64,000 nt of DNA from Aplectana chamaeleonis (Eukaryota > Nematoda > Chromadorea > Rhabditida > Cosmocercidae): NCBI GenBank assembly GCA_029168955.1, contig JAPDOI010000176.1, positions 1,190,501 to 1,254,500 of the forward strand, written 5' to 3'. The translations under genes were made by a program, and so were the position numbers. Below, piece after piece: positions 1 to 10,265 of the stretch. The first letter of the stretch is position 1, and every line of letters begins with the position of its first letter. The notes under the pieces were generated by a model. It was not told the DNA's origin. It did not search any database and saw only the letters and a program-made list of their open reading frames with translations.

Positions 1-182
1 CGCCACCGCGCAATTTGACAACCTACCCAGGGTTTTCCTCCCATTCCAAAATTAGTAGAGCAGTTGCTTAGCAGAAAAAATAGACGTGTCTAAGTGCCAC
101 CACCTCGCTGCGATAGCACCGTCAACCGTTTGTTTCAGCTAATGATCTCGTCATCGAAAATATTATTAAACACTGCCTTTAA
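1..182. mobile_element. Right end of a TTAA-type element cut by window start
   Basis: The stretch ends in CACTGCCTTTAA (171-182), the inverted form of the TTAAAGGCAGTG terminus seen on many elements in this window. The left end lies outside the window, so length and interior type are unknown. The interior does not visibly match families A-F. Confidence 0.4.
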
Positions 183-660
183 TGACCGCTGTTAACATTG
201 TTCAATTTTTAAAAAGCCGGACAAAGTATTTGCAGAATTGATCATCTAGCTGCCCCATTTATTACCATCAGCCATCCAACCGACGATCAGCAGGCCTATC
301 TACAAGAGTTCTCAGGTGGTTCATATGTCTAAAAATGATGCTTTCACGCCAAAACTTTTGTACCACTTGTTTTTGCAATTTCGGAACTTGCAGGAAGCTT
401 TATGCTTCTGAGAAAAGCTTTTTTGCGGAGTCGGAAACTTCATGATCAAATAGAGACATTGGAGGCTCCCAACTTGGAAACTAAAGAAACTCCTCTGATA
501 ACCTAGTCAAAATATTTTCGTTAGTTACAGGATCATTGGGTACAATTACTCATTGCATGAGCTGGAAATAGTAGCTGAAACTAGCCAAAAAATTATTTGT
601 TGCAGCTTCGAATCGCTGACCAATACAGAAACTGAGGTGAGGGCGACACCAGGCCCTGTT
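183..660. other. No gene seen; unique-looking non-coding stretch
   Basis: I see no splice-supported open frame, inverted repeat or tandem array here. Confidence 0.4.
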
Positions 661-783
661 GTTTTAACGCATTTTTGCCGAAAATTTGCCGTTTTAAGCG
701 AAAATTTCGGCAAACGGCAATGGCAAACGTCAAAAATGGCCGGCAAACTGCAATCGGCAAACGGCAATTGCCGCACACCCCTG
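661..783. mobile_element. Solitary hAT-like right end with TTTGCCG array
   Basis: The segment is a run of degenerate TTTGCCG/GGCAAAC heptamers in both orientations and ends in GCCGCACACCCCTG. That end is the inverted form of the CAGGGGTGTGCG terminus of hAT-like elements elsewhere in the window. The same heptamer array and the same end occur at 42540-42653. No matching left terminus was found, so this is a truncated or solo end. Confidence 0.5.
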
Positions 784-959
784 CTTGTAAACACTTGATA
801 GATACCGGGCGTGCCATCGCCGATATAGTAAAATGCCACGCCAATATTGTTCAGCACTCTACCACAACGCTCTACTATGAGCAACAACAAAGCTTTTTGC
901 GAGCTACAATACTCACAGCAGTATTCGGGAGCCAGAATACTCTCTATAAAGCCACCACA

Positions 960-1030
960 AATATTCGGTTTTCCGAATAATTCGAAAATTGCAAAATTTC
1001 GAATTTAAATTGGCCTTTTTTGAATATTCA
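960..1030. repeat. TTCGAATA-type low-complexity repeat
   Basis: Short degenerate repeats of TTCGAAT/ATTCGAAA, the same motif family as the longer arrays at 56370-56640 and 63790-64000. No terminus typical of a transposon is visible beside it. Confidence 0.45.
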
Positions 1031-2084
1031 TTTTTTCAAATTTATTATTTATGATTTATTATAATACGTCGTTACCGACGCGCACAGAATACAAATACCC
1101 GCCGTAGGCAGGTCAAAGCAATTATAGTAATAAATACACACGGCAGTTAGCCAACAATTGCAATTTGGAGCTAATAAAAAGGGCCACGAATCAAGAATGG
1201 TTGACTTTTTCAAATGAGTGGTTGACTTTTTCAAGAGACTGTCTAATGGAATAGTCCGATTTTCTTTATTCGACTTTTTGAGTCGATTAAAAAATCAGCC
1301 TTTGGCCTATCTTCTACGTAAAAACAGGTCGAATGATTATACCTAGAATTTCCCTTCTTTCTTTTAGGATTGAATGAAACTTCTCAATAGAGCAGCAGAC
1401 AAAGTATTCAGGATATGGTTAAGTACATATGAGACAAATGATGCAAACAATTGCGTCTCATCGTTTCATCATTAATCGTTCCGCTCTACCTTTATTTCAG
1501 AACAGATCTAACTATAAGATGTGCGTCAGACGAAACTACACACAGAAACCTCTGATTCTCATCGGTCAACGCTAACAATGTGATGGGATTTCAGCTTATT
1601 GAAAAAAATGAGAGGTCAAACTCGAGGGTAATGCGTTTTTAAGAATTCTCAATGATCAGAAATCACCGCTGTAAAATTTTATCAATTTAATGGATTTATC
1701 GATCTTACTGGTTTTTCGCGAAAAATGCATGCACCAGGGAAGAGCTTCCGAAACTCGCAGCTTCGCGGGTTTTTGGCCTTCCATGTTCCGAAAACAGCAC
1801 AGAGTGCTGCGCAAGGCGGAAATATCGAGTTTGTTGAGGCGGAGGCACCTGGTCAGAAATTTTGAAAAAATTCCTAGTTTCGCATTCCAGAAACCGCATT
1901 TCCACAAGTTTTGGGTGTATCGCAACCGAAATTCAAGAATAACAATTTTGTGACGAAGCCCGAAATCCGATTTCTGAATTCTTAGAACTTTGTTCCGCTC
2001 ATCCCTGGTGCGCATCATCAACACGCTATTCGCTCGTAGATCAATGAACTCTTCTGAAAATTCCGTTCATTCGAAAAAAGTCGC
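1031..2084. other. No gene seen
   Basis: Two acceptor-like sites (TTCTTTTAG near 1366 and TTTATTTCAG near 1500) are present, but the following frames close within about 10-20 codons. Overlapping open frames of 60-120 codons on both strands at 1650-2020 look like chance openings. No repeat structure was recognised. Confidence 0.35.
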
Positions 2085-2190
2085 CTATCGAACTCAATAG
2101 ACTTTTTATGTAGATTTTTGAAAATTCGACTTTCCGAATAATTCATAAATCGGCTTTTTTCGAATTTTCGGTTCTCCGAATCATTTAGGA
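2085..2190. repeat. TTCGAATA-type low-complexity repeat
   Basis: Degenerate CGACTTTCCGAATAATTC-like motifs, again of the TTCGAAT family. It lies immediately left of the TA-flanked element at 2238 but outside its inverted termini. Confidence 0.4.
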
Positions 2191-2417
2191 TTTAGAATTT
2201 TTGAAACTTTGAGCAGTAATTTTACAGGTAGTACATACTCAGGCAAACCATCGCTCCGAGCGGGACCGGCTCCTCCCAATTATGACGTCATCGCCCGGAC
2301 AGCGGCCGAGGGGCCAACTGGCACCGCGGTCCCTGTCCGGTGCCAGTTCGCCCCTCGGTCGCTCTCCGGTCGCCCTCGGGGTTACAGCGGTGCCATCGCC
2401 AGAGATAGAGAGACGCG

Positions 2418-2480
2418 GGATTGGTTGTTCTTTGAGTGATAACGTGCGAACCACATTATCACTCAAAGAACAACCAATCC
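2418..2480. repeat. Perfect 25-bp hairpin inside the TA element
   Basis: A 25-bp arm beginning GGATTGGTTGTTC is repeated perfectly in inverted orientation around a 13-bp spacer. It sits immediately upstream of a TATAAAG sequence. The perfection of the arms contrasts with the eroded outer arms of the host element. Confidence 0.85.
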
Positions 2481-2486
2481 TGCGGG

Positions 2487-2492
2487 TATAAA
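2487..2492 (+). promoter_or_regulatory. TATA-box-like sequence after the hairpin
   Basis: GGTATAAAGGG follows the perfect hairpin by 6 bp, and an AATAAA polyadenylation-like hexamer lies at 2752-2757. The arrangement resembles a promoter-to-polyA cassette about 265 bp long, as in a solo LTR or a small transcription unit, but no coding frame lies between. Function is inference only. Confidence 0.3.
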
Positions 2493-2965
2493 GGGCGGCT
2501 CGCCTCGTGTAGACAAGTAGTTGGCCTTTCGAGGCCTCTCTTGAGAGGTGACCTCGGATCACTCTCAGGATGACAATTTTTGGCGGCCGAGGGGATCCCC
2601 CATGGCCCGCGGTGGGGAAGGCTTCCTCATTGCGGACCATGCTGGGATGGTATCCTTGTTGCGGCCTGTGGCAGGATTAACCTCCTGACCCACAGGCTGC
2701 AACAGGTACCTTATCCTCTTAACAGGCTTAATCCTCTCCAGACGAGGCGGAAATAAAGAAAAATTAGCAATTAGGAAATTTCTGAAAATCGCCCGAACAG
2801 AGACCGCAGTGCCAGTTGGGACCGAAGATCCCTCGAACCATACTGCTGTGACCCGGAGAGCGGCTGCTGTGGCCCGAGTAGATGGCTAATTTTCGCTCTG
2901 AGCGGAGACGCAGCGCCGCTCGGGTAGCTCTCCGGTACCGCTCGGAGCGATGGTTTGCCTGAGTA

Positions 2966-4869
2966 GGAGAGAAATCTCCATATTCTTTCGTAAATAAGAT
3001 GCAGATGGAACAATCTCGACAACTTCTCCATTTTCTTACTCTATAACCATTTACGTACATTCTGAGAAAATCCTTGGTATCATTCATACTACTTACACGG
3101 CATGTTGTTTAACGATCTATCTTTCATCTTTATCCATTGAAGCCCTGTTTTATTGCATTCACATTGTTTTTCGTACTGTTTGATCTTGATGTTTTATGCA
3201 GCAAAGATTTGTGCAGATTGTATTTTCTAAGTGGTTGAGTTTTCGCAACACAAGTTCGACTTTTCAGGAAGTTCCCAAACTCGTTTATCGAAGATTTTCC
3301 AAAATTCCTCTTGCACAAATCTCGGGATTGTAACACCTGCATTTGACTCATGAAGAAAACATAGAGATTGCTCTTTTATTAATTGTACAATTAATCCTCA
3401 AATTTCCGCTTCACTTTATCGCGCATGTTTTTGAAAAACGACCGCAAGAAAAACTTCATCCAAAAACAGGGCAACTTCAGAGAACTTCGGTACACATAGG
3501 TTATTATTATTCAGGAATTTGATCTGTTAATATGATATCGCTTTGAGAATTTGGAGAAAAGTCTTCATTCAAAAAAGTTGCACGCATCGGACGTTTTTTT
3601 TGCCAAGTTTGAAAAATGTTCCCCGTTTTTACAAAACCTAGCGGAGGTATTGTATCTTAGTCACTGATAAGAGATAAGGTTTGGGCAACTCAGGGTACGC
3701 TACTCTATCTTTATGCTCCTCTCTAGGAATCAATGGAGCGATGTAGCGTTCCCTAGATGCATCAAAAAGGGTTGTTGACAAGTCTTTGGACTATATTGGT
3801 CAGATTCTGCAGTACGGTATAAACAACTAGATGACAGCATAAGATTGCTAGCTTGTTATAGAGTTGTTCTTACGGTATACATAGGTGATTGTTGTTGACA
3901 TGTGAATGAGCCTCAAGTTGTTATCCACATAGGAACAACTTTACCGAGGTTCGTTACGGCGACAAGCAGAAAGTTGTTTTCAAAGTCGAAATTAAGTAAA
4001 CGAAAATGTTTTTGAAAACCATTTTGAGTAATAACTTCTCGGAACCAGCGGGTCGTAACCGGGTACTGCGCAGTTTAACTATAGAAGCCCAAGAGATACT
4101 AGCAATACAATTGGTTTCCGCAGATCCGACATACGCTTTGTATACTTCCCTCGTTAGCTATGAAGTATCGGGCCCTGAAGTCTTTGCATAAAGAAGATAT
4201 TACAGAAATTTTCTTTGGAAATGGTTCGACAAATTCGACGTTTGCTTCATCGAAAAAATTTCGCCAACCCGGGTTGGTGCTGTGATGTATGTAGTATTTA
4301 CGAGTTCAAGTGTTGCATACGCGTGTGAACACTTGACGAGTAGGAAGAAGGGAACGAGAGAAATTTTAAAATTTCAATACCCAGAACGTCCAAAACGTTT
4401 TGGAGTAAAGCTCGAAAAAGATTTTCATGTAGCAGAATACGCCAGTAGATAGAGAGCGAGTTGTGCATCTGAATGGCACACCACACGTGACCGAAAGAAC
4501 CCGAACCTACAAGAGAAGATCTACTGATATTCATTCGGTACAGAATTCCCAAAGAAAAGAAAAGCCTAAAAGCTGCGAGAGATGCAATATTCGACGTTTT
4601 CCCGAATTCGCCTATTAGCTATATGATCCGCAAAGGTCTAAAATTTCTTCGTAGGAACCTCTTCAACGCTCCAATTTAGGACTACAAGACTCAAACGGAA
4701 TCGAAACGGATGACTTCGAAGGTGCACTATTGCTACCGTATACAGTTTCGCAACGAATCTATTTTAGTTTCACAACTCATGTGACGGAGGATGGCTACTT
4801 CCGCCATCATTTTGAAATATTGAATGTATCCATTTGCCCCGCCCCAGCTCTAAAATAGTCTCGGCGTTG
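2966..4869. other. No confirmed gene; weak open frame at 4006-4191
   Basis: The stretch is mostly featureless. A 61-codon plus-strand frame at 4006-4191 (start MFLKTILSNNF) looks mildly protein-like but has no convincing splice sites, homology or polyA support. No inverted-repeat element was recognised. Confidence 0.3.
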
Positions 4870-5320
4870 CTGAGCCCGTCACGTGTGGACCATTCGAAAC
4901 TTGTGCATCCCATAATAATCTTCATGGTTCTTAATTTCAAACATCTCAATCTTGAATTCAATCCTCACCCATTTACCCTCCTTGTATCCAGATATCAGAG
5001 TCGTAAAAATTTGAAAACACGTGTTCTGGTGATTTTCTCGAGAATTTCGAAATGGTGGATCACATTTTAGGACTTTGGACTTCTCGATTTTGAATTTAAG
5101 AAGACATCCTTTAATTTACATCCAAGTCTCATTCCTAGGAAAATCTGAAAATTTCATGTGTTCTGATGAATCTCTCGTAAGAGTCAAAATGTTAGATCAC
5201 ATTTAAGACTTTGTACTTCTCGATTTTATATTTAGGAAGACATCTCTAAATTTATATGCAGGTCTCGCTTCTAGGGAAATCTGAAAATTTTCACGTGTTC
5301 TGGTGAATTTTCCTAAGATT
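4870..5320. repeat. 137-bp tandem repeat, about 2.3 clear copies
   Basis: GTGTTCTGGTGA-type anchors occur at 5021, 5158 and 5295, exactly 137 bp apart, with the intervening sequence similar throughout (CTTCTCGATTTT, AAGACATC, AAAATCTGAAAA). A more diverged partial unit precedes it from about 4870 (TCTCAATCTTGAATTCAA corresponds to TCTCGATTTTGAATTTAA). Confidence 0.85.
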
Positions 5321-5552
5321 ACATCCTAAGATCCTAAGATAAGGGGTGTTTTTACATTTTTTGCCGTCGCCCATCAAATTCACATATAATAAAGGATGGC
5401 TTATTGCTTTTATCCTTTTGGATGGCTTGCGTATGGAACAACCTGAGCTGAACCGTACTGCGAACGAATTGTTCGGAAACCCAACAGAGTTAGTTAGAAG
5501 CAGCGTTCGTTTACAAGTAATACATTCGCATTGGCTATGTATGCGTTTTTAG

Positions 5553-5697
5553 ATACAGGAGACATCTTGGCAAAACCGATAAGGAGCGCACAAATAAACT
5601 GCAGAAAAGACAGTCGATCAAGGCCGCATGGAAAACCGCCCTCCGACAGGCCCTTAGAAGACCTTTCCAGGCGGAGGAGGAATTCTTACTGTTTTAG
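5553..5697 (+). CDS. Candidate coding exon with a charged frame
   Basis: The segment follows a good acceptor (GCGTTTTTAG, ending 5552). One frame then reads YRRHLGKTDKERTNKLQK and continues for 47 codons of basic, helix-like sequence (AAWKTALRQALRRPF) to a TAG at 5695-5697. That TAG is also the acceptor dinucleotide of the next exon. The phase does not join cleanly to the open frame upstream (about 5436-5519) or downstream, so this may be the end of an upstream gene, an exon of a decayed gene, or an intron-overlapping frame. No family was recognised. Confidence 0.3.
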
Positions 5698-5949
5698 ATT
5701 TGAAAAGGTTAAATATGTATTATTAATGGCAGTACGAGCTGCGTGGGAACGCTCTGGTTCCGAGAACGGTAATCTCACATTTAGTGTTGCATATGCTCAT
5801 CTACTTAGAGTAGGTAACTTTTCTACGTCTTTTTTACATTTATATATCCAATTTTTTCAGAGAAGGACGAACTTATCGCGGGACGAGTAGACAGAAGAGA
5901 GTTCATAAAGGACAATTGTAAAACCCTTCCTATCAGATTTCTTTTCTAA
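5698..5949 (+). CDS. Spliced C-terminal coding region, unknown protein
   Basis: An acceptor (CTGTTTTAG) precedes 5698. The exon 5698-5813 ends at a GTAACT donor, and a 47-bp intron (5814-5860) ends ATTTTTTCAG. The frame stays open across the splice in matching phase: it runs MAVRAAWERSGSENG (ATG at 5726) through HLLRV, joins EKDELIAGRVDRREF and stops at TAA 5947-5949. AATAAA follows at 6065-6070. A minimal start at 5726 gives 58 residues; the acceptor at 5698 could be a trans-splice site or an internal cis acceptor of a longer gene. No domain, signal peptide or membrane segment was recognised. Frame-preserving splicing is the main evidence. Confidence 0.5.
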
Positions 5950-6485
5950 TGAACTCAAGTTTATGATACTTGTTGCATTTTAGAATTTATATTTGTTGCA
6001 CGAACACTTGTTGTATTTGTCCAGTATAAATATTTGGAACCTAATACATGAATATTTGGATCTCAATAAAGTGGAACCCCAATTTTTTGTAGCACTTGTT
6101 TTAGGATATAGTATGGGCAGAAATATTTAAAGGTGTCCGGAGGAGAAATTCTGAAAAATTTGCAGGATATTATCCTGCGTAAGCAGGTGGCCGCCTGAAT
6201 AGTTTACAGAATGTGCTCCTGCGGGGGGAACACGTTCTGCGGTAATAGCGCTGGACTACTTGGCAGCACGTGTTCCTGCTATGAAATTCTGCGGCACGTG
6301 CTGCAGTTTGGACCACGTGCCTCCGCGATAGAGCCTTTTGATGGGTGTGGTCACTCGAGTTGAATGCATATTCGACACGCGTTGAATGCGGCAGTTCTCT
6401 GAATATGTTAAATCACCAAAAGTAACGCACGATTCGATCCGGCTGTCAGGAATAATCCGACTGTCGGAGCAACGCATCCCAAAAC
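5950..6485. other. 3' flank of the spliced gene, then no gene seen
   Basis: It contains the AATAAA at 6065-6070. From about 6130 to 6330, degenerate CTGCGG/CACGTG motifs recur (GTGCTCCTGCGG, ACGTGTTCCTGC, CACGTGCTGCAG), suggesting an eroded short repeat. Confidence 0.4.
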
Positions 6486-6688
6486 CAGGGGTGGTAGTAA
6501 ATCGGGTGTTAAACGCGAATAAACCGCGACACGAACGACGTTTTCGGTGGAAAGACGAGGGATCGGAAAGATTATACAAGTAATGCTATTTACTTCATTC
6601 ATTAGGGAGAGCATTCAAGGGGAGCTTCGTAATAATTCGCTTGTTCGAAACACGATCAGAACGCAATTTTTTACAGTTGACCGCAATG

Positions 6689-6832
6689 TTAAAAGGGCAT
6701 GGTGCGGTTGCGGACTCGCATAAAATTACGGTAGAATCTGGCACTTTGCCAGATTTCGTCATCAATCGGCGCCAACCGTCGTCTCTCTGCTCACGAGAAT
6801 ATCAGCTGTGGCGCCGATCGATGACGAAATAT
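6689..6832. mobile_element. TTAA family E, short partial copy
   Basis: It starts TTAAAAGGGCATGGTGCGGTTGCGG-like (6689 onward) and contains the E-type hairpin: TTTCGTCATCAATCGGCGCC answered by GGCGCCGATCGATGACGAAA with ATATCAGCTGTG near its centre. The same blocks occur in the full-length copy at 38321-38791. The right terminus is missing. Confidence 0.6.
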
Positions 6833-7317
6833 TTCGAGCGAACGAAAATTTGAAAATTTCTGTATGAATTATTTACAAGGTGTTCTTGGGAAGGTAACGC
6901 TAGGTGCGAAAAAGACATTCCTGGAAACTCGTCGAGTAATGCATATTTAAATTCAAATAATGTCCTGCATTCAACTGAAATGGATCGTTAAAAACCTAAA
7001 AGAATGATGATAAACTAGATAGTCTGTTTTCGTTCTTGAAAAAGAATTCAAGTGTTTTTTTTGGAAGCGTGCAACTGAAGTCTGGCGTCTGAGATTAGGG
7101 TAATGGTATGGTTTCGGTCATTGATGCAGTTGAATTTGTGAAGTGTTCGCCGTCTTCTCAAAATGAAACTAATCCCCCGCTCGCACTAAGTGCTGAAAAT
7201 ATACAGAAACACTGTTACACACTCATATGCGCATCATGCAAGGAAAAGATTTTGTACACATATTTCAAGGTAAGAATTTGAAACACTTCGAGTGGCTCTA
7301 TCCTCAGTCACTGGAGG

Positions 7318-7437
7318 AGGGATCGTTGCGACGCTGCTTGGTGGGAAAAATTGCGGGCGGGGAAACGAAAGGAGAATGGCTATTGAGCGCGCAATTTTTC
7401 CCGCCAAGCAGCGTCGCGGCGATCCCTCATCCAGTGA
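7318..7437. mobile_element. Small palindromic MITE, copy 1 (about 120 bp)
   Basis: The two arms (TCACTGGA ... GACGCTGCTTGGTGGG and inverse) match over about 50 bp around a short spacer. A second copy lies at 63486-63615 with the same arm sequence and the same length class. Coding frames crossing it are by-products of the palindrome. Confidence 0.85.
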
Positions 7438-8489
7438 TGGAGGGTACAAATGCACCAAAGCAACTGCGTCGCGGACCATCAAAAAAAGAGGCCACGATGG
7501 CACTGATCTGGCAGTTAAAGAGGAGTATTCGAATCTTGCAGAAAAAAGAGAACAAATACAGTTGGTTTTAGAAACAAGTTAGTATTTCTTTCCCACAAAA
7601 CTCGTCCGATACGCCCCGACTAATGCTGATGAAACATTACTAAAGCATCAAATCACTTGAAAATCAGTGGCTTGGGAAATTTTCACTTTTTTGCACTAAA
7701 AAAGTTGTGGAAACCTGTTCGAAACGCGAGCAAGCAAATAATTTACTACATACTCCTCATAGCCTGTGCTATGCAATGAGTTATGAAAATGAAAATAACC
7801 TGATAATAGCGAAGCGAATGAATTTCGTAAGAAAATAAAGAAAAGCGGGATAAGTGTCGCCGCTCGCCAAAAAAATAACAGCTGATTGGGAGGGATTGAT
7901 TAGTGCCACCAAAGAAGACAGGCAACTTGTCTCAGCAATGATCCCTGCTTTGTTTTTGATCCCTCATCGCCCGTTTCCCTGGCGGAAGCCGTTAAAAAAC
8001 TATCCCTCGAAACACCCTTCAGTTTTAAAGATAGGCTGACGTCCTGAATCAAAATGGCTAACAGTGCTATCAAACTTTGTTAACCCTCTGCATTAATTAA
8101 ACTCGTACATGCCCTCAGTATAGATGGTCAAAACTGTTCCTACTGTATCTTGGTAACCGCATCCAAAAACTCCTCGGGAAGAGTTTTTCGTTAACCGCCA
8201 GTTCCTCTCGCCTTTCAGTACTATTTCCGTGCTGTCTGCGCGAGTATGTTGAATGCGAACTTACCGCGAGGATGCTACATGTCGGAATTTTAGAGAAAAA
8301 ACACCTGAAACGTTTTGAAATCACTATTTTTCGTAACAAAGGTTACTATTGTCGCTTTTTCGAGGCGTTTTCATTGAAAGTGTAACAAATGCCCACCACT
8401 GGAGAGATGTTAGTGAAACTAGAGCGAATTCTCTCCAACTATCAGGAGTCCTGCTCAGATTCTGTTGTGGTTGAACTCGCGTTTAACGC
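7438..8489. other. Interior of the CAGGGGTGG element; no gene seen
   Basis: Non-coding between the nested MITE and the right end of the element. No domain or splice-supported frame was noticed. Confidence 0.4.
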
Positions 8490-8542
8490 GAACTTAACGC
8501 CTGTTGATTCGCGTTTAACACCCCCAATTACTACCACCCCAG

Positions 8543-9577
8543 TATTTCTGCAAAATGTAGCCCCATTTTTAGAAGGGGTCTAAGCCCGAAGTGTTGAACC
8601 AGAGCCGGGGTTGCTAAGAAATGGAAGAAGTCCCAGCGTAATTTAAATGAAGTCATTTTGACTGGTTTTCTGGTGCTTCAAACGGCTTGAGAGTTCTAGT
8701 AGCAGCAATGCGATTCCATCAAGGTCGCTATATCAACATTTTAGAGCGCGTATGATGCCTTCATAAAGTATGGTGCTGATCTTTTTTCCTTTGAAATTTC
8801 CAAAACATCATACCAATGACACCAACCAGTGGGATTCTTGTCCTGCCTGCTGTCTCATTGCTTGGCCTCACCGAACACGGTAACCTCTCTGACGCACTTT
8901 GGTTTCAGCTCGTCAGATTCCGCGATGCAGTACCAGCCGTTTGGAAACACAGGCGGCAGTTCGCCAAGACGACGAATTTTCGCCAGTCGTGTGATTTGCC
9001 GCTAACGATATACACCTTTCAACTGAAATCAGTCACAATTAATTGGAAGTGCAACAAATGAGGGCATACGACTTCCAAAAAATCCCTACATAAATTGATT
9101 TTGTAATCATTTGATCGTCTGATACGATTTTCTTTATTTAAATTCCCTGTTTATACAATTTCAGTCTGCCAATCTTCTGTAATACTAAAAAAGAAGTGTC
9201 AAGGGGTCTTTGCGCCCCTGAGCCCTTGTCAAAGGTCGATACATTGGGCAATCCGTAAATGTTTATGAGGTCACTGCACCCTATCATTCGTTACGTCTAT
9301 GCTTTTTTTGTCTCTATGGAATCATGCAAAGACCTTAATCCTCTAAGGTGATAGACATGTGCCATCTTGGATTATACCCTAAACCGTCTAAGGCACCTGA
9401 AAAACGACGAATGTTGCATAAAGGGTAACCCCTGTCACGTCAGTTATCAAAGGCTGTGCCCCACTGAAAAATCACGGAATCAACAAACAGAATGTCTCGC
9501 AACTGAAGCTTTTTGAGTAAGTCTGAGCGCATGTTAACGCGTCTAGTAACTGAGGACAGGCGGAATTTATTTATTCT
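8543..9577. other. No gene seen
   Basis: Unique-looking sequence. An 81-codon plus frame at 8816-9061 is open but unsupported. AGGGGTCTTTGCGCCCCT (9199-9216) is a short inverted repeat with no evident role. Confidence 0.35.
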
Positions 9578-9744
9578 TCAAAGTTCAGAGGTAGCACTAA
9601 CTTCTGGATCTCCAAGAAGAAGTCCTAGATCGCCGAGTTTCCTTATGCGGTTGCATGGTCGTAGCGCGTAATAAATGACGTATACGATCACGACTGAAAT
9701 CGCCACAGCTACTGAGATCATCATGTCGTTCATCTGGAATACAT
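9578..9744 (-). CDS. Last exon or micropeptide with one transmembrane helix
   Basis: On the minus strand a strong acceptor (CAATTTTCACAG) precedes 9744, and an ATG at 9733 opens a 51-residue frame. It begins MNDMMISVAVAISVVIVYVI, a clear single membrane helix, continues YYALRPCNRIRKLGDLG, a basic juxtamembrane stretch, and ends ATSEL. The stop is followed at once by AATAAATAAA (9566-9575), an overlapping polyA signal. If this is a trans-splice acceptor, the product is a tail-anchored micropeptide, preceded by a four-codon upstream ORF from the ATG at 9744 that overlaps the start. If it is cis, this is the last exon (phase 1) of a longer gene whose upstream exons I did not find. No family was recognised. 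Confidence 0.5.
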
Positions 9745-9901
9745 CTGTGAAAATTGAAATCTTGTTAAACGAATCAACGCTTTCCATTTCAACCATAGCG
9801 GTACAACGTTTCAACACATAAGAAAGCAGCAAGAACGTGCGGACTTGAGAGTAAGTTGAGATCTGACCATCAACGAGGAATGATATTGAATGGATTCCGA
9901 C

Positions 9902-10010
9902 CAGGGGTGTGCGAAATTTTCTGTTTTCTCCCAATTTTAACAATGTTTTTTTCAGTATTCTGTATAAATAGGCAAACTGCGGCAGAAAACAGAAAAACCG
10001 TGAACCGCGA
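9902..10010. mobile_element. hAT-like left end with TTTTCTG motifs
   Basis: It starts CAGGGGTGTGCGAAATTTTC, the terminus shared with the hAT-like elements here, and is followed by TTTTCTG/CAGAAAA motifs. No right terminus with the inverse sequence was found. A TTTTCTG-rich stretch at 11386-11470 may be a displaced relative. Confidence 0.4.
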
Positions 10011-10138
10011 TTTGTAGCAGGATTGTCTTGGAAAAAAAGAGGCCGGATTCATTAAAACTAAGCTAATAGGTTGACTGTGAACTTGGCCCGGGTTCTCTGA
10101 AGTTCCCCACGCTTCATATTTTTTTGCTATGGTGGTTA

Positions 10139-10265
10139 CCCATACTGGTGCGTGTGGAGCGCAGTTGCACGAGGCGTTGCTGTTTGCTGTACGCGGTCGG
10201 GCTCGATCCTCGCCAGGGTGAGCAAAACCTTCTATCCCTTCAGGGTCCTTGAATTGGTGACGGAT
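10139..10265 (+). mobile_element. tRNA-derived SINE-like copy 1
   Basis: A box A-like GGAGCGCAGTTGCACGAGG and a box B-like GTCGGGCTCGATCCTCG lie about 35 bp apart, as in a tRNA promoter, but no cloverleaf closes. The following CTTCTATCCCTTCAGG and AATTGGTG correspond to CTTGACCCTCCAGAG and AATCAGTG after the equivalent boxes at 20083-20215, so both look like copies of one SINE family. Confidence 0.5.

Larger units (their letters stand above)
2238..2963. mobile_element. TA-flanked inverted-repeat element (CTCAGGCAAACC ends), 726 bp
   Basis: Both ends carry the same ~33-bp inverted terminal sequence beginning CTCAGGCAAACCATCGC, nearly identical between arms, and both are flanked by TA (2236-2237 and 2964-2965). 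Farther in, the arms still match imperfectly, for example CCAACTGGCACCGCGGTC against CCAACTGGCACTGCGGTC, so the unit folds into a long imperfect hairpin. There is no transposase frame. A TA duplication fits Tc1/mariner-type mobilisation. The end motif CTCAG recurs on the elements at 44049-49478 and 49582-49702. Confidence 0.8.
6486..8542. mobile_element. Element with CAGGGGTGGTAGTAA ends, about 2.06 kb
   Basis: The left end, CAGGGGTGGTAGTAA followed by GGTGTTAAACGCGAAT, is matched in inverted orientation at 8490-8542 (ATTACTACCACCCC preceded by ATTCGCGTTTAACACC). Related ends occur at 52978-53983 and, solitary, at 55829. No transposase frame lies inside; two smaller elements (6689-6832 and 7318-7437) are nested. 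Target duplication was not convincing, so the superfamily is unassigned; the CAGGG start is hAT-like. Confidence 0.65.

Noticed and set aside
2564..2580. AATTTTTGG as an snRNA Sm site in a possible SL or U RNA gene
   Set aside because: No spliced-leader sequence, cap-proximal element or U RNA stem was found around it.
2487..2757. Solo LTR between TATA and AATAAA
   Set aside because: No TG...CA ends or 4-6-bp duplication at suitable positions; the unit lies wholly inside a TA-flanked inverted-repeat element.
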